A DNA stretch of 64,000 bases from an uncultured Pontibacter sp. (lineage in GTDB: Bacteria; Bacteroidota; Bacteroidia; Cytophagales; Hymenobacteraceae). The position numbers and the translations under genes were made by a program. Within the stretch, counting starts at the first letter, position 1. The number at the start of each line of letters is the position of its first letter. Under the pieces are notes generated by a model, which was given only the letters and a program-made list of their open reading frames with translations, searched no databases and had not been told where the DNA came from. Shown here one piece after another: positions 17,402 to 26,553 of the stretch. The DNA is taken from positions 372,001-436,000 of the forward strand of contig NZ_CANLMZ010000001.1 of NCBI RefSeq assembly GCF_947492645.1, in the 5' to 3' direction.

Positions 17402-19219
17402 ATGCCTGCAACCACACTTCGAATTTTACTTGGTATCCTTTTGCTGTTTACGATTACCCTAACAGCCACAGCCCAAAACCAGGAGCTGCAGCTGGCGCGC
17501 GAGTATTACAACAAAGGCGATTATGCAAAAGCTGAAGAACTGTACAGCAAGCTAATAGACCAGCCAAGACTTTTCCAGGCGGTGTACCCCGACTATTTAA
17601 AGGTGCTGCTGGCGCAGCGTAATTATAAAGAAGCTGAAAAGCTGGTAAAGAAAACCACAAAGCGTTACCCCGACATGCCAAACTACCAGGTAGATTTGGG
17701 CAGAGTATATCAAGCCTCAGGAAACAAGGCAGGCGCCGAAAAGCATTTTGACAAAATGTTGGAGCAGTTAAAGGCCGAGCAGGTTATAGCGGTGGCAAGT
17801 GCCTTTATGCAAAACGACCTGTTTGACTATGCTGAAAAAACATACTTGCGAGGCCGCGCGCTTAGCAACAACCCACTAGAGTATAACCGGCCACTCATTG
17901 CCCTCTACTCGTACCGCCAGAAAAACACCAGCCTTATACCTGAAATACTAAACCTGTTGCAGGCAGATGAAAATGAACTGGGATATGTGCAGAACATGCT
18001 GCAGAACAGTATGCGGGAAGAAAAGAATCTGGACGAGCTTGAAAAAGAGCTTATACTTAGGGTGCAGCAAAACCCGGATAAGCTGGCCTATAATGAGCTA
18101 CTGATATGGCTGTACATCCAACGGAAAGATTTTTATGGTGCGCTGATGCAGGCAAGGGCCGTAGATAAACGCACACGCAGCGGCGGTACACGTGTAATGG
18201 AGTTAGGGGCCATAAGCCTGAAGAACGATGACTATCAAGGTGCTATAGAGGCTTATGAGTACATTGTGAAAGAGTATCCGGAGGGGCCATACTATTTTAT
18301 TGCACGGCAAAGGCTGATTAATGCACGCGAAGAGCAGGTGCAGAACACGTTTCCGGTAGATAGCGATAAGATAAGAGCACTTGTTGCAGATTACGAGGCA
18401 ATTCTAAACGAGGTGGGGCGCTCAGCCCAGACAGTAGAAGTGCTGCAGCATATGGCCGGCCTTTATGCCTTTTACCTGGATGACAGAGAGAAGGCTATAG
18501 AGCTGCTGCAGGAAGCCATTGCCATGCCCAGAGCAAACCCAGATATGGTAGCAGAAGCTAAACTGACACTTGGAGATATATACCTGCTAAAGGGGGAGCC
18601 CTGGGAGAGTACCTTGCTTTATTCGCAGGTGGAGAAGACCCATAAGGAAACTACTATCGGGCATGAGGCAAAGCTGCGTAATGCCAGGCTTAATTATTAC
18701 AAAGGCGATTTTGAGCTGGCGCAGGCGCACCTCGATATTCTTAAGCTTGCCACCAGCCGCGAAATAGCCAACGATGCCATGGACCTGAGCTTGCTGATAA
18801 CAGATAACACCGGTTTAGACACCTCTACCGTAGCCATGGAAGAATATGCAGCCATAGACCTGCTGGAGTTCCAGAATAAGCTGACAGAGGCTATAAATGC
18901 CCTAGATGCTATGCTAAAAAAATATCCCGGCCATAGCCTTACCGACGAGATATACTTTAAGAAGGCAAACATTTATGAGCGTATGGGGCAGTTTGAGCAG
19001 GCTGTAGAGAATTTGAATAAGATTGTAAGTAACCCGCAGTATGACATCTTAAGTGACGATGCCTTGTACCGGATGGCCTACATCTACGAAGAAAACCTGA
19101 AGGATAAGGAAAAAGCACAGGGGCTTTACAACGACCTGCTTGTAAAGCACCAGGGGAGCATATACCTGGCTGAGGCCCGTAAGCGCTTCCGTAAGTTGCG
19201 TGGCGATAGTGTAAATTAG
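17402..19219 (+). CDS. Periplasmic TPR-repeat protein
   Basis: 605 residues with a signal peptide (about 1-24, ending TATAQ) and tetratricopeptide repeats along almost the whole chain: ARE-YYNKGDYAKAEELYSK at the start, LGRVYQASGNKAGAEKHF, DYQGAIEAYEYIVKEYPEGP, and FKKANIYERMGQFEQAVENL near the end. No catalytic motif is seen. Such proteins usually scaffold envelope complexes; the partner is unknown. It ends 4 bp before the stop codon of a small convergent gene on the other strand. Confidence 0.85.
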   Translation: MPATTLRILLGILLLFTITLTATAQNQELQLAREYYNKGDYAKAEELYSKLIDQPRLFQAVYPDYLKVLLAQRNYKEAEKLVKKTTKRYPDMPNYQVDLGRVYQASGNKAGAEKHFDKMLEQLKAEQVIAVASAFMQNDLFDYAEKTYLRGRALSNNPLEYNRPLIALYSYRQKNTSLIPEILNLLQADENELGYVQNMLQNSMREEKNLDELEKELILRVQQNPDKLAYNELLIWLYIQRKDFYGALMQARAVDKRTRSGGTRVMELGAISLKNDDYQGAIEAYEYIVKEYPEGPYYFIARQRLINAREEQVQNTFPVDSDKIRALVADYEAILNEVGRSAQTVEVLQHMAGLYAFYLDDREKAIELLQEAIAMPRANPDMVAEAKLTLGDIYLLKGEPWESTLLYSQVEKTHKETTIGHEAKLRNARLNYYKGDFELAQAHLDILKLATSREIANDAMDLSLLITDNTGLDTSTVAMEEYAAIDLLEFQNKLTEAINALDAMLKKYPGHSLTDEIYFKKANIYERMGQFEQAVENLNKIVSNPQYDILSDDALYRMAYIYEENLKDKEKAQGLYNDLLVKHQGSIYLAEARKRFRKLRGDSVN

Positions 19220-19223
19220 CAGG

Positions 19224-19337
19224 TTAATCACCAAAAAAGATAACCAAGACCAGTATAAAAATGATGAAGAAACCATACATCACTAAGTCAAGGGAATAAT
19301 TTTTATACTTTTCGAAAATCTCTATGAATCGTTTCAC
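19224..19337 (-). CDS. Small 37-residue membrane protein
   Basis: A GTG start at 19337 gives 37 codons ending TAA at 19224-19226. The product begins (M)KRFIEIFEKYKNYSLDL and continues as one long hydrophobic helix (VMYGFFIIFILVLVIFF) ending GD. Amphipathic start followed by a single membrane helix is a common plan of real small bacterial membrane proteins. An AGGA lies 7 bases before the GTG. It is convergent with the TPR gene (4 bp between stops) and divergent from recJ. No known family is recognised; the call rests on composition and on otherwise empty DNA. Confidence 0.6.
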   Translation of the reverse strand: MKRFIEIFEKYKNYSLDLVMYGFFIIFILVLVIFFGD

Positions 19338-19435
19338 GGTTTATCCTGTTGTAAATCTGCCGCAAAGATAATGTTTTTTGAGATTTGGCTGATTGGCAAC
19401 AAATGGTTTGTGTCCTAAAGTACCTCTAAATTAGC

Positions 19436-19443
19436 TACCTTTG
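19436..19443 (+). promoter_or_regulatory. Candidate -7 box of recJ
   Basis: TACCTTTG matches TAnnTTTG exactly and lies 33 bp before the recJ ATG. The nearest TTTG upstream (19407-19410) is 25 bp away, longer than usual. Confidence 0.4.
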
Positions 19444-19475
19444 CTGCAAATTAACTTGTAGTGTAGCAGAAGCAT

Positions 19476-21182
19476 ATGGAGAAAAGGTGGGTATACAACC
19501 AGGAGGCGCCAGCCGAGGTAGTGGATAATCTTGCACAAAGTTTAAAGATAAGCCCAACGCTTGCCGCTATACTTTGCCAGCGCGGAATCTGCACTTACGA
19601 AGAAGCCAAATACTTTTTCAGGCCATCTCTTGCTGATCTGCACGACCCATTCCTGATGAAGGATATGGACCATGCCGTTAACCGCCTGAACGAGGCGCTG
19701 CATGCCGGCGAACGCATACTTGTGTATGGCGATTATGATGTAGACGGCACCACCTCTGTGGCATTAATGTACGGCTTCCTGCGTAACTACACCCACCAGA
19801 TTGATTTTTACATTCCAGACAGGTATAAAGAAGGATATGGCGTATCGTCGCAAGGGATAGACTATGCTGCCGAAAATGGGTTTAATCTTATCATAAGCCT
19901 GGACTGTGGTATAAAGTCTGCTGATAAGGTGGCTTATGCTGCCGAGAAAGGCATCGACTTTATTATCTGCGACCACCACTTGCCCGACGACGACATACCA
20001 CAAGCCGTTGCCGTACTCGATCCAAAACAGGTAGACTGCCCTTACCCTTATAAAGAACTATCGGGTTGCGGTGTAGGGTTTAAACTGATCCAGGCCTTCT
20101 GTATTCAGAACGACATTGAGCAGGAAGAAATTTACAAGCTACTGGACCTGCTGGTGGTAAGTATAGCTTCTGATATTGTGCCTATAACCGGCGAAAACCG
20201 GATACTTGCTTACTACGGACTAAAGCACCTTAACGGGCCACAGCCAATGCGCCCGGGTTTAGAGGCTTTGAAAGAACTGGCAGGTATAACCGGCGAAATG
20301 GACATAACCAGCATTGTGTTTGGGTTTGCCCCCAGAATAAATGCAGCTGGCCGTATGGGCGATGCCAAAAACTCGGTGCGTATGCTGTTGGCCAAAACAA
20401 AGGAAGAAGCCTTTAAAATGGCAGATATCATAAACGAGTCAAACAAGGCACGCCGCGACAAAGACAGCGACATTACAAGAGAAGCGCTGCAGATGATTGA
20501 GGATGACGATTTTCTGCGTAGCGCAAACTCCACCGTATTATTTAAAGACAACTGGCATAAAGGTGTGATAGGTATCGTGGCTTCGCGTTGCATTGAAAAG
20601 TACTACCGGCCTACTATTATACTTACGCAATCCAACGGCAAGGCATCTGGTTCTGCGCGCTCGGTGCATGGCTTTAATGTGCACAATGCTATAGAGAGTT
20701 GCTCTGATTTGCTGGAGCAGTTTGGTGGGCATATGTATGCTGCTGGCTTAACGTTGCCCGTTGAGAACATACAAGCCTTTAGAGAGCGTTTTGAGCAGGT
20801 GGTGGCTGATACTATTACAGAAGAACAGAAGATACCGCAGATCGAAATAGACGGCAAAATTGAGCTGAAGCAGATAACGCGAAACTTCTATAACATTGTT
20901 AGGCAGATGGAGCCATTTGGGCCAGGGAATATGCGGCCTATGTTTGTGTCGGAGTGCGTGTACGATACGGGCAGCGTGCGCATTGTCGGCGACTCGCACT
21001 TAAAGCTGCGCCTTACGCAGGATGGGCATCAAAGTATAGATGCCATTGGCTTTGGCCTGAGCGATTATTATGATAAAATATCAAAGGGTATTCCGTTTAA
21101 CGTATGCTATACCATCGAAGAGAACATTTACCGGGGCGTAATTACCCTGCAACTCCGGATAAAGGACATACGCATGCAATAA
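19476..21182 (+). CDS. recJ: Single-stranded-DNA-specific exonuclease RecJ
   Basis: 568 residues, the usual RecJ length. DHH-family metal motifs are VYGDYDVDGTTS (about residue 83), SLDCGIK, CDHHLPDDD (about 166) and PRINAAGRMGDA. The DHHA1 part carries GKASGSARSVHGFNV and GGHMYAAGLT (about 418), followed by the OB-fold end. RecJ digests single strands 5' to 3' in recombination and mismatch repair, complementing RecF at this locus in function though not in operon. A strong bidirectional terminator follows at once. Confidence 0.97.
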   Translation: MEKRWVYNQEAPAEVVDNLAQSLKISPTLAAILCQRGICTYEEAKYFFRPSLADLHDPFLMKDMDHAVNRLNEALHAGERILVYGDYDVDGTTSVALMYGFLRNYTHQIDFYIPDRYKEGYGVSSQGIDYAAENGFNLIISLDCGIKSADKVAYAAEKGIDFIICDHHLPDDDIPQAVAVLDPKQVDCPYPYKELSGCGVGFKLIQAFCIQNDIEQEEIYKLLDLLVVSIASDIVPITGENRILAYYGLKHLNGPQPMRPGLEALKELAGITGEMDITSIVFGFAPRINAAGRMGDAKNSVRMLLAKTKEEAFKMADIINESNKARRDKDSDITREALQMIEDDDFLRSANSTVLFKDNWHKGVIGIVASRCIEKYYRPTIILTQSNGKASGSARSVHGFNVHNAIESCSDLLEQFGGHMYAAGLTLPVENIQAFRERFEQVVADTITEEQKIPQIEIDGKIELKQITRNFYNIVRQMEPFGPGNMRPMFVSECVYDTGSVRIVGDSHLKLRLTQDGHQSIDAIGFGLSDYYDKISKGIPFNVCYTIEENIYRGVITLQLRIKDIRMQ

Positions 21183-21223
21183 AACAAAAAGAGGCTCCTG
21201 CAACAGGAGCCTCTTTTTGTTTT
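21181..21223. terminator. Bidirectional terminator between recJ and the GH25 gene
   Basis: Arms ACAAAAAGAGGCTCCTG (21184-21200) and its complement (21204-21220) leave a CAA loop and have A and T runs on the flanks, so it can serve both convergent genes. Confidence 0.92.
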
Positions 21224-21249
21224 AACCTTAATGTAATGCTGTTGCCATA

Positions 21250-22059
21250 CTATGGTTTCGGGTACATGTGCTTCAGCTGCTGTAACGGGCTTTCCTGGGC
21301 AATAGCGTTATCCTGCAGGCAAAGTTGTGCCAGCGTTTCAAAGTCCCCGGCAAAAAAGTTAATATCAACTGCGGCGTTTATACCCGATACGCTGCCCTTG
21401 TCGGTATATTGCCAGAACATCCAGCTGTCGGTATGATGAATTTCAGGTTTATTCTCGCTGTAACGCGCAATCCAGAAAAGGTACTCCGAAAAGTGCCCTT
21501 TTAAGTGGCGGCGATAGTAGTTCTGGCTTGTATAGATAATCGGCTTAACACCATAGTGTGCTGTAACGGCCTCTAACCATATTTTTATACTCTTGCGCAT
21601 TTCTTCGCTGCTTATTTTAGGGTCAGCTACTTCAACATCCAGTACAGGAGGCAAATCGCCAGGCTCTAATGTAACAGTACTTATAAAAAGATCGATCTGC
21701 CCTTGAATAGGAGCTTCGGGCTTAAAAAAATGATAAGCACCACGCTTAATGCCATGTCGCTTTGTTTCTTCCCAGTTGCGGGCAAAGTATGGGTCTAACC
21801 TAAAATCGCCTTGTGTCGCTTTTACGAACGCAAATTTAACATCCGATTCACCTACCAACGCCCAGTCCACATCCTTTTGCCAACGGGATACATCTATACC
21901 TTTTAGAGAGGTAGTGTTTGTGCTACTGGTGTTGGCAGCTTTGGGCTCGTTATTGTCTGGCACAGGCACATCCGTAACATTTGCGATGTAACCTGCGAAA
22001 AACAATAAACCAGACACCACTAGCTTATTGCCAGCAGAAATGAGTAAAGAAAAAATCAT
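21250..22059 (-). CDS. Glycoside hydrolase family 25 (Chalaropsis-type lysozyme)
   Basis: 269 residues. A hydrophobic N-terminal segment (about 1-27) is a signal or anchor. The GH25 barrel starts KGIDVSRWQKDVDW (about residue 54, catalytic-site Asp), continues KFAFVKATQGDFRLDPYF, and has PVLDVEVAD (about 136) with the acidic catalytic pair. IYTSQNYYRRHL, LFWIARY, WMFWQYTDKGSV and VDINFFAGD complete the family pattern. It cleaves the peptidoglycan MurNAc-GlcNAc bond in the periplasm, for cell wall turnover. No phage genes are near, so a housekeeping role is likely. Confidence 0.93.
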   Translation of the reverse strand: MIFSLLISAGNKLVVSGLLFFAGYIANVTDVPVPDNNEPKAANTSSTNTTSLKGIDVSRWQKDVDWALVGESDVKFAFVKATQGDFRLDPYFARNWEETKRHGIKRGAYHFFKPEAPIQGQIDLFISTVTLEPGDLPPVLDVEVADPKISSEEMRKSIKIWLEAVTAHYGVKPIIYTSQNYYRRHLKGHFSEYLFWIARYSENKPEIHHTDSWMFWQYTDKGSVSGINAAVDINFFAGDFETLAQLCLQDNAIAQESPLQQLKHMYPKP

Positions 22060-22252
22060 AAAGGAGGTTGTAAATAAAGCGAGCTATTAAATTATAGATT
22101 AAATTAATAACTATCAATAGCTTAAGGCAACATTTATATACTTTGTTAGTTAAATTTAAATAGTAAAAATCTAATATATATTTCGAGATTCGGATTAACA
22201 TGTAAAAAGATGAACGTTGCAGGATGCAGCCTTTATGCGTAATTTAGCCCCG

Positions 22253-22984
22253 ATGATACTGAGAGCAGAACACCTGATAAAAAAGTATAAGTCTCGCCTT
22301 GTGGTAAACGATGTGAGCGTAGAGGTAAACCAAGGCGAGATAGTTGGTTTGCTGGGCCCAAACGGAGCCGGTAAAACAACATCTTTTTACATGATAGTTG
22401 GCCTTGTGAAACCTAATGAGGGTAAAATATTTCTGGATACGGAAGATATAACAAACCTGCCAATGTACCAGCGTGCCAAGCGCGGTGTTGGTTACCTGGC
22501 GCAGGAGGCATCGGTTTTCAGGCAGCTTACCGTGGAAGAGAATATCCTGTCGGTGTTAGAGATGACTAACCTGCCCAAGCAAGCACAGCGCGAAAAGGTA
22601 GAAGAGTTATTGGAAGAGTTCTCGTTGACGCACGTGCGTAAAAATAAAGGTATTGTGTTATCTGGTGGCGAGCGTAGGCGCACCGAAATTGCACGCGCTT
22701 TGGCCGTAGATCCTAAGTTTGTACTGCTTGATGAGCCATTTGCCGGCGTAGACCCTATTGCCGTGGAAGAAATTCAAAGTATAGTGGCTAAGCTTAAAAG
22801 CAAAAATATCGGTATCCTTATAACAGACCACAACGTTAACGAAACCCTGTCTATTACTGATCGTGCCTATTTGCTTTTTGAGGGTAAGATTCTGAAATCT
22901 GGCAGCGCCGAAGAACTAGCCGCCGATGAGCAAGTGCGCCGCGTATACTTGGGCAAGCATTTTGAACTGAAGCGGAAGATTTAA
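22253..22984 (+). CDS. lptB: LPS export ABC transporter ATPase LptB
   Basis: I choose ATG 22253 ([15 protein letters not shown]), which gives 243 residues as in other LptB proteins; the frame is open to a TTG at 22217 and an ATG at 22235. Walker A is GPNGAGKTT (about 36-44), Q-loop [11 protein letters not shown], signature LSGGERRR (about 136), Walker [13 protein letters not shown], and the switch His is in LITDHNV. LptB powers extraction of lipopolysaccharide from the inner membrane with LptF and Lpt[20 protein letters not shown] is specific to LptB rather than to amino acid importers. Confidence 0.95.
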   Translation: MILRAEHLIKKYKSRLVVNDVSVEVNQGEIVGLLGPNGAGKTTSFYMIVGLVKPNEGKIFLDTEDITNLPMYQRAKRGVGYLAQEASVFRQLTVEENILSVLEMTNLPKQAQREKVEELLEEFSLTHVRKNKGIVLSGGERRRTEIARALAVDPKFVLLDEPFAGVDPIAVEEIQSIVAKLKSKNIGILITDHNVNETLSITDRAYLLFEGKILKSGSAEELAADEQVRRVYLGKHFELKRKI

Positions 22985-23276
22985 CTAGTAATTGTTGGCG
23001 GCATGTTTTCTTTGGCTGATTTTACGCTGAAAAGAGAGCACGCATGGCATGATAATTTATAGCTCATAAAGAGCTTACTGCCTTAAGCAATTATGCAATG
23101 CTATAAGTTTAGCAATGGAATTTACTTGCAAAGTAAGTTGCCTGTGATCATGGGCTGTAGCTTTAATTGTTTATGCTGGCAGAATAATCTAGGCAACCTG
23201 GTAAGAAAGGCAAAACCAATTATTATCTAAGGGCTCAGTATACAAACTATCAACAACTAACAATCAGCAATCTCTT

Positions 23277-24788
23277 GTGGAAATTATAAACTCAATCGTG
23301 ACTTGGGTAATGAAGAAACGGATACATGATATTGATCTGTTCCGGAAATACCCACATGAGGTGCAGAACGAACTGTTCCAGAACCTGATTAGTACAGCGA
23401 AAGGTACAGATTGGGGAAAGAAGTATGGCTACAAAGACGGCCTCTCGATTCGTGAGTTTCAGGAGCGGGTTCCGGTATGTACTTACGAACAGCTATATCC
23501 ATTTATAGAACGTGTAATAAAAGGAGAGCAGAACCTGTTGTGGCCAAGTAAGATAGAGTGGTTCGCCAAATCATCAGGTACTACCAATGCCCGCAGCAAG
23601 TATATCCCTGTCAGCCCCGAATCTTTGGAAGATTGCCACTATAAAGGCGGCAAGGATATGCTTTCTATCTATGTAAACCTGTTCCCGGAAACCAAGCTGT
23701 TTACTGGTAAAGGCCTCTCTATTGGCGGCAGCCATCGCCCCAGCGAATTAAACGCCAAGATGAATTGCGGCGACGTGTCAGCGGTGATTATGCAAAACCT
23801 GCCTGTTTGGGCTGAGGCTATGCGTACCCCACCGCTAAAGGTAGCCTTAATGGATAAGTGGGAAGAGAAGATAGAAAAGATGGTGGAGCTGACTGTGCAG
23901 GAGAACGTAACCAGCCTAAGCGGCGTGCCCACCTGGACCTATGTGCTGCTGAAACGCATACTTGAAGTCACCGGCAAAAATAATATACTTGAAGTATGGC
24001 CAAACCTGGAGCTGTTTACGCATGGCGCTGTGGCATTTGGGCCATACCGCAGGCTGTTTGCAGATGTCATTCCTTCTGATAAGATGAACTACCTGGAAGT
24101 ATACAACGCTTCGGAGGGCTTTTTCGGGATACAAGACCAGGCCGGTACCCAAGACGAAATGCTGTTGATGCTGGACTATGGCGTATACTATGAGTTTATT
24201 CCGATAGATCAGTTTGAAGAAGAAAATCCTAAAACCCTGACGCTGGACCAGGTGGAGCTGGGAAAGAATTACGCTCTCGTTATCTCTACAAATGCAGGTT
24301 TATGGCGCTACAAAATCGGAGACACCATTCGCTTTACTAGTTTAAGCCCATACCGCATTAAAATATCTGGCCGTACCAAGCATTACATCAATGCCTTTGG
24401 CGAAGAGGTAATCGTAGAAAACGCTGAAACAGCTATCACTAAAGCTTGCCAGGCTACAGATGCGGTGATATCTAACTTTACGGCTGCCCCTGTTTACATG
24501 GAAAGCGGCAAACGCGGCGGCCATGAGTGGTTAATTGAGTTTGAGAAGGAGCCGAACAACTTAGAGCAGTTTACAAAGGTGCTGGACGAGACGCTGCGGG
24601 ATGTAAACTCTGACTACGATGCGAAACGCCAGAACGACATTGCCCTGCAGGAGCCAATCGTGCACATAGCCCCGCAAGGTACGTTTATGAACTGGCTGCG
24701 CGACAAGGGCAAACTGGGCGGACAAAATAAGATACCGCGCCTAAGTAACACAAGAGAGTATCTAGAGGAAATGATGCAGTTTGTTTAA
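23277..24788 (+). CDS. GH3 auxin-responsive promoter family protein (acyl-acid-amido synthetase-like)
   Basis: 503 residues from a GTG start at 23277; the next Met is at residue 12. ANL-type adenylation features are SSGTTNARSKYIPVS (nucleotide loop), YNASEGFFGIQDQ, YKIGDTIRFTSLSPYRIKIS and GRTKHYINAFGEEVI. Plant GH3 enzymes join acyl acids to amino acids through an adenylate. The Bacteroidota versions have no proven substrate, so only acyl adenylation is a safe guess. Just upstream lies a 21-base sequence (23251-23271) also found, with three changes, before the gene at 46814. A strong terminator at 24836 follows. Confidence 0.85.
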   Translation: MEIINSIVTWVMKKRIHDIDLFRKYPHEVQNELFQNLISTAKGTDWGKKYGYKDGLSIREFQERVPVCTYEQLYPFIERVIKGEQNLLWPSKIEWFAKSSGTTNARSKYIPVSPESLEDCHYKGGKDMLSIYVNLFPETKLFTGKGLSIGGSHRPSELNAKMNCGDVSAVIMQNLPVWAEAMRTPPLKVALMDKWEEKIEKMVELTVQENVTSLSGVPTWTYVLLKRILEVTGKNNILEVWPNLELFTHGAVAFGPYRRLFADVIPSDKMNYLEVYNASEGFFGIQDQAGTQDEMLLMLDYGVYYEFIPIDQFEEENPKTLTLDQVELGKNYALVISTNAGLWRYKIGDTIRFTSLSPYRIKISGRTKHYINAFGEEVIVENAETAITKACQATDAVISNFTAAPVYMESGKRGGHEWLIEFEKEPNNLEQFTKVLDETLRDVNSDYDAKRQNDIALQEPIVHIAPQGTFMNWLRDKGKLGGQNKIPRLSNTREYLEEMMQFV

Positions 24789-24835
24789 ATATAGAATAGC
24801 AGCTACAGCCTTACAGGCGGCTACTTAAAAGAAGC

Positions 24836-24884
24836 AAAAAAGGTAAGTCCCGGCCATTTATACTGGCCGGGACTTACCTTTTTA
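24836..24884. terminator. Bidirectional terminator, 15-bp perfect stem
   Basis: GGTAAGTCCCGGCCA (24842-24856) pairs with its complement (24864-24878), flanked by A and T runs. It separates convergent genes. Confidence 0.93.
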
Positions 24885-24930
24885 AAGTATACTTACAAGT
24901 ATAAAAACATGCGACACCTTTTATTCAAGC

Positions 24931-25131
24931 CTAAATCAGGTTGTAGATAGCAGCATAAACGCCTAAACCCAGGAATATCAGCAGCAAAATATTAACCGCA
25001 ACGGGTATCTTCTTGTCTTTGATCTCTTTGTAATCAGTAAAGCTAAATGTAAGAACAGCAAGAAGTATAAGGTTGGTAATGGTCAGCACCTTATTAATAG
25101 TGCTCCAGATGTTTCTGAGTTTAGCGGTCAT
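24931..25131 (-). CDS. Small two-helix membrane protein
   Basis: 66 residues. Hydrophobic segments at about 14-31 (VLTITNLILLAVLTFSF) and 43-62 (VAVNILLLIFLGLGVYAAIY) flank a charged loop DYKEIKDKK. The ATG start lies 37 bp downstream of the AIM24-like gene's stop on the same strand, so they may share a transcript. I do not recognise the family. Codon use and the tidy transmembrane pattern support a real gene. Confidence 0.7.
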   Translation of the reverse strand: MTAKLRNIWSTINKVLTITNLILLAVLTFSFTDYKEIKDKKIPVAVNILLLIFLGLGVYAAIYNLI

Positions 25132-25168
25132 AGTCTTGCTCTAAGTATAGCTCATGGTTTATAACAGA

Positions 25169-25936
25169 TTACTCCATAAAGCTACTGAACATGCCGCCTT
25201 CTTTCTTCGCGTTCTCACCGCGTGGCATCAGCGCCTCTATCAGTTTTTTAACCGGCATAGATTGCAGCCATACCCTGCCAGTACCGCGCAAGGTTGCCAA
25301 AAACAAGCCTTCTCCGCCAAATATCATCGATTTTAAACCTCCGGCCCGTTGCACACTAAAGTCTATGCCTTCTTCAAAAGCAACCACACAACCCGTGTCT
25401 ACGCGCAGTGTTTCGTTATCCAGGTATTTCTCAACAACGGTACCGCCGGCATGTATAAAAGCTTTGCCATCGCCTTGTAAGCGCTGAAGTATAAAACCCT
25501 CGCCGCCAAAAAAGCCGGCACCTAACCGTTGGTTAAAATGAATGCTAAGCTTAGTGCCTAGTGCAGCAGCCAAAAAAGCATCTTTCTGGGCAATTAGTGC
25601 GTTGTTGCGTGTAGCAGTAAGGTCAATCGGAAGTATAGTGCCAGGATAAGGCGCAGAGAAAGCAACATGGCTCTTGCCGTGGCCGCGGTGCGTAAAGTGC
25701 GTCATAAACAGCGACTCACCGGTAATAAGGCGGCTACCCACCGATACCAGTTTCCCTAAGAAGCCCTGGCTGGGGTTAGAGCCGTCACCCATCTTCGTTT
25801 CAAAGTCGATGCCCTCTTCCATGTACACCATGGCACCTGCCTCAGCAATAACAGTTTCATTTGGATCTAGCTCAATCTCCAACACCTGGATGTCGTTGCC
25901 AAATATTTTGTAGTCTATCTCGTGTGAGTTTCTCAT
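25169..25936 (-). CDS. AIM24/TIGR00266 family protein
   Basis: 255 residues of the AIM24 fold, a repeated beta-jellyroll-like domain. Seen features: [28 protein letters not shown] at the start, [41 protein letters not shown], and [20 protein letters not shown], where the GGEG motif appears twice. The family is widespread; yeast Aim24 affects mitochondrial membrane organisation, while the bacterial role is not established. It is followed at 25131 by a small membrane protein on the same strand. The call of family is firm, the function is not. Confidence 0.88.
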   Translation of the reverse strand: MRNSHEIDYKIFGNDIQVLEIELDPNETVIAEAGAMVYMEEGIDFETKMGDGSNPSQGFLGKLVSVGSRLITGESLFMTHFTHRGHGKSHVAFSAPYPGTILPIDLTATRNNALIAQKDAFLAAALGTKLSIHFNQRLGAGFFGGEGFILQRLQGDGKAFIHAGGTVVEKYLDNETLRVDTGCVVAFEEGIDFSVQRAGGLKSMIFGGEGLFLATLRGTGRVWLQSMPVKKLIEALMPRGENAKKEGGMFSSFME

Positions 25937-25993
25937 AGTTGATAAGGTTATTTACGATAGTAGAAAGATAACTTATAATTTTATAAAATGGAA

Positions 25994-26036
25994 GAAGGGC
26001 AAAAAGCCTAATTTTTTAGATTGCCTTTTGCCCTTC
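25994..26036 (-). terminator. Hairpin after the acidic-tail gene
   Basis: GAAGGGCAAAA (25994-26004) pairs with TTTTGCCCTTC (26026-26036). Its A/T flanks could terminate the minus-strand gene that ends at 26058, though the run on that side is weak. Confidence 0.6.
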
Positions 26037-26057
26037 CGCAACAATTATACTTTCAAC

Positions 26058-26423
26058 TTAATCTTGTTCGTCATCCTCGTCACCTTTTTTACGCCTGTGT
26101 GCCTTTGGCAGGTCTTTTTCTTCCTCTTCCTCGCTTGATGCATCGCTGGTATTGCGTACAAAATCCTCGTCTGTCTCTTCTACCTCCTCACTTTCTTCCA
26201 CATGAAACTCATCTTCTTCTTCGCGTTTTGCTTTTTCGGCGGCGTCACGCTTCATTAGTTTCTTGTCGTCCACATTCTTGTTCAGGAACTCATTTATGCG
26301 GTCTATAGTGTAATTAGAGATGATCTCGCCGTGCTCGTTTACTTTAACCTCAAACCCTTCCAGGTCTTTATGAACGCGCGATTTTTTCTTGCTGCTTTTA
26401 CCTTCTTTTTTATTCTTAGCCAT
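26058..26423 (-). CDS. Charged protein with acidic C-terminal tail
   Basis: 121 residues. It has a lysine-rich start (MAKNKKEGKSSKKKSRVHK), a short core with predicted structure (LEGFEVKVNEHGEIISNYTIDRINEFLNK, about 19-48) and a long Glu/Asp-rich tail (EEEDEFHVEESEEVEETDED and onwards), likely disordered. The core looks conserved rather than random, but I cannot name a family. It lies between gltX and the AIM24-like gene on the same strand with terminators on both sides, so it is probably its own unit. A role in binding basic proteins or RNA is only a guess from charge. Confidence 0.7.
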   Translation of the reverse strand: MAKNKKEGKSSKKKSRVHKDLEGFEVKVNEHGEIISNYTIDRINEFLNKNVDDKKLMKRDAAEKAKREEEDEFHVEESEEVEETDEDFVRNTSDASSEEEEEKDLPKAHRRKKGDEDDEQD

Positions 26424-26503
26424 GATTATCCTAGTTTATACTTTAGTTGTATAAGTTAGGAAGGCTTAATTTGTTACAGACGTGCAAAAACAGCTGTAAA
26501 ATA

Positions 26504-26534
26504 AAGAAGGCCGGCCCAACAGGCCAGCCTTCTT
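26504..26534 (-). terminator. Terminator after gltX
   Basis: AAGAAGGC-c-GGCC, loop CAACA, GGCC-a-GCCTTCTT, with one internal mismatch. It sits 20 bp past the gltX stop on the minus strand. Confidence 0.8.
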
Positions 26535-26553
26535 ATACTGTATACTTTTATAC

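Noticed and set aside
21250..22059. GH25 lysozyme as a phage endolysin
   Set aside because: It has a signal or anchor sequence and chromosomal neighbours, so cell wall turnover is more likely.
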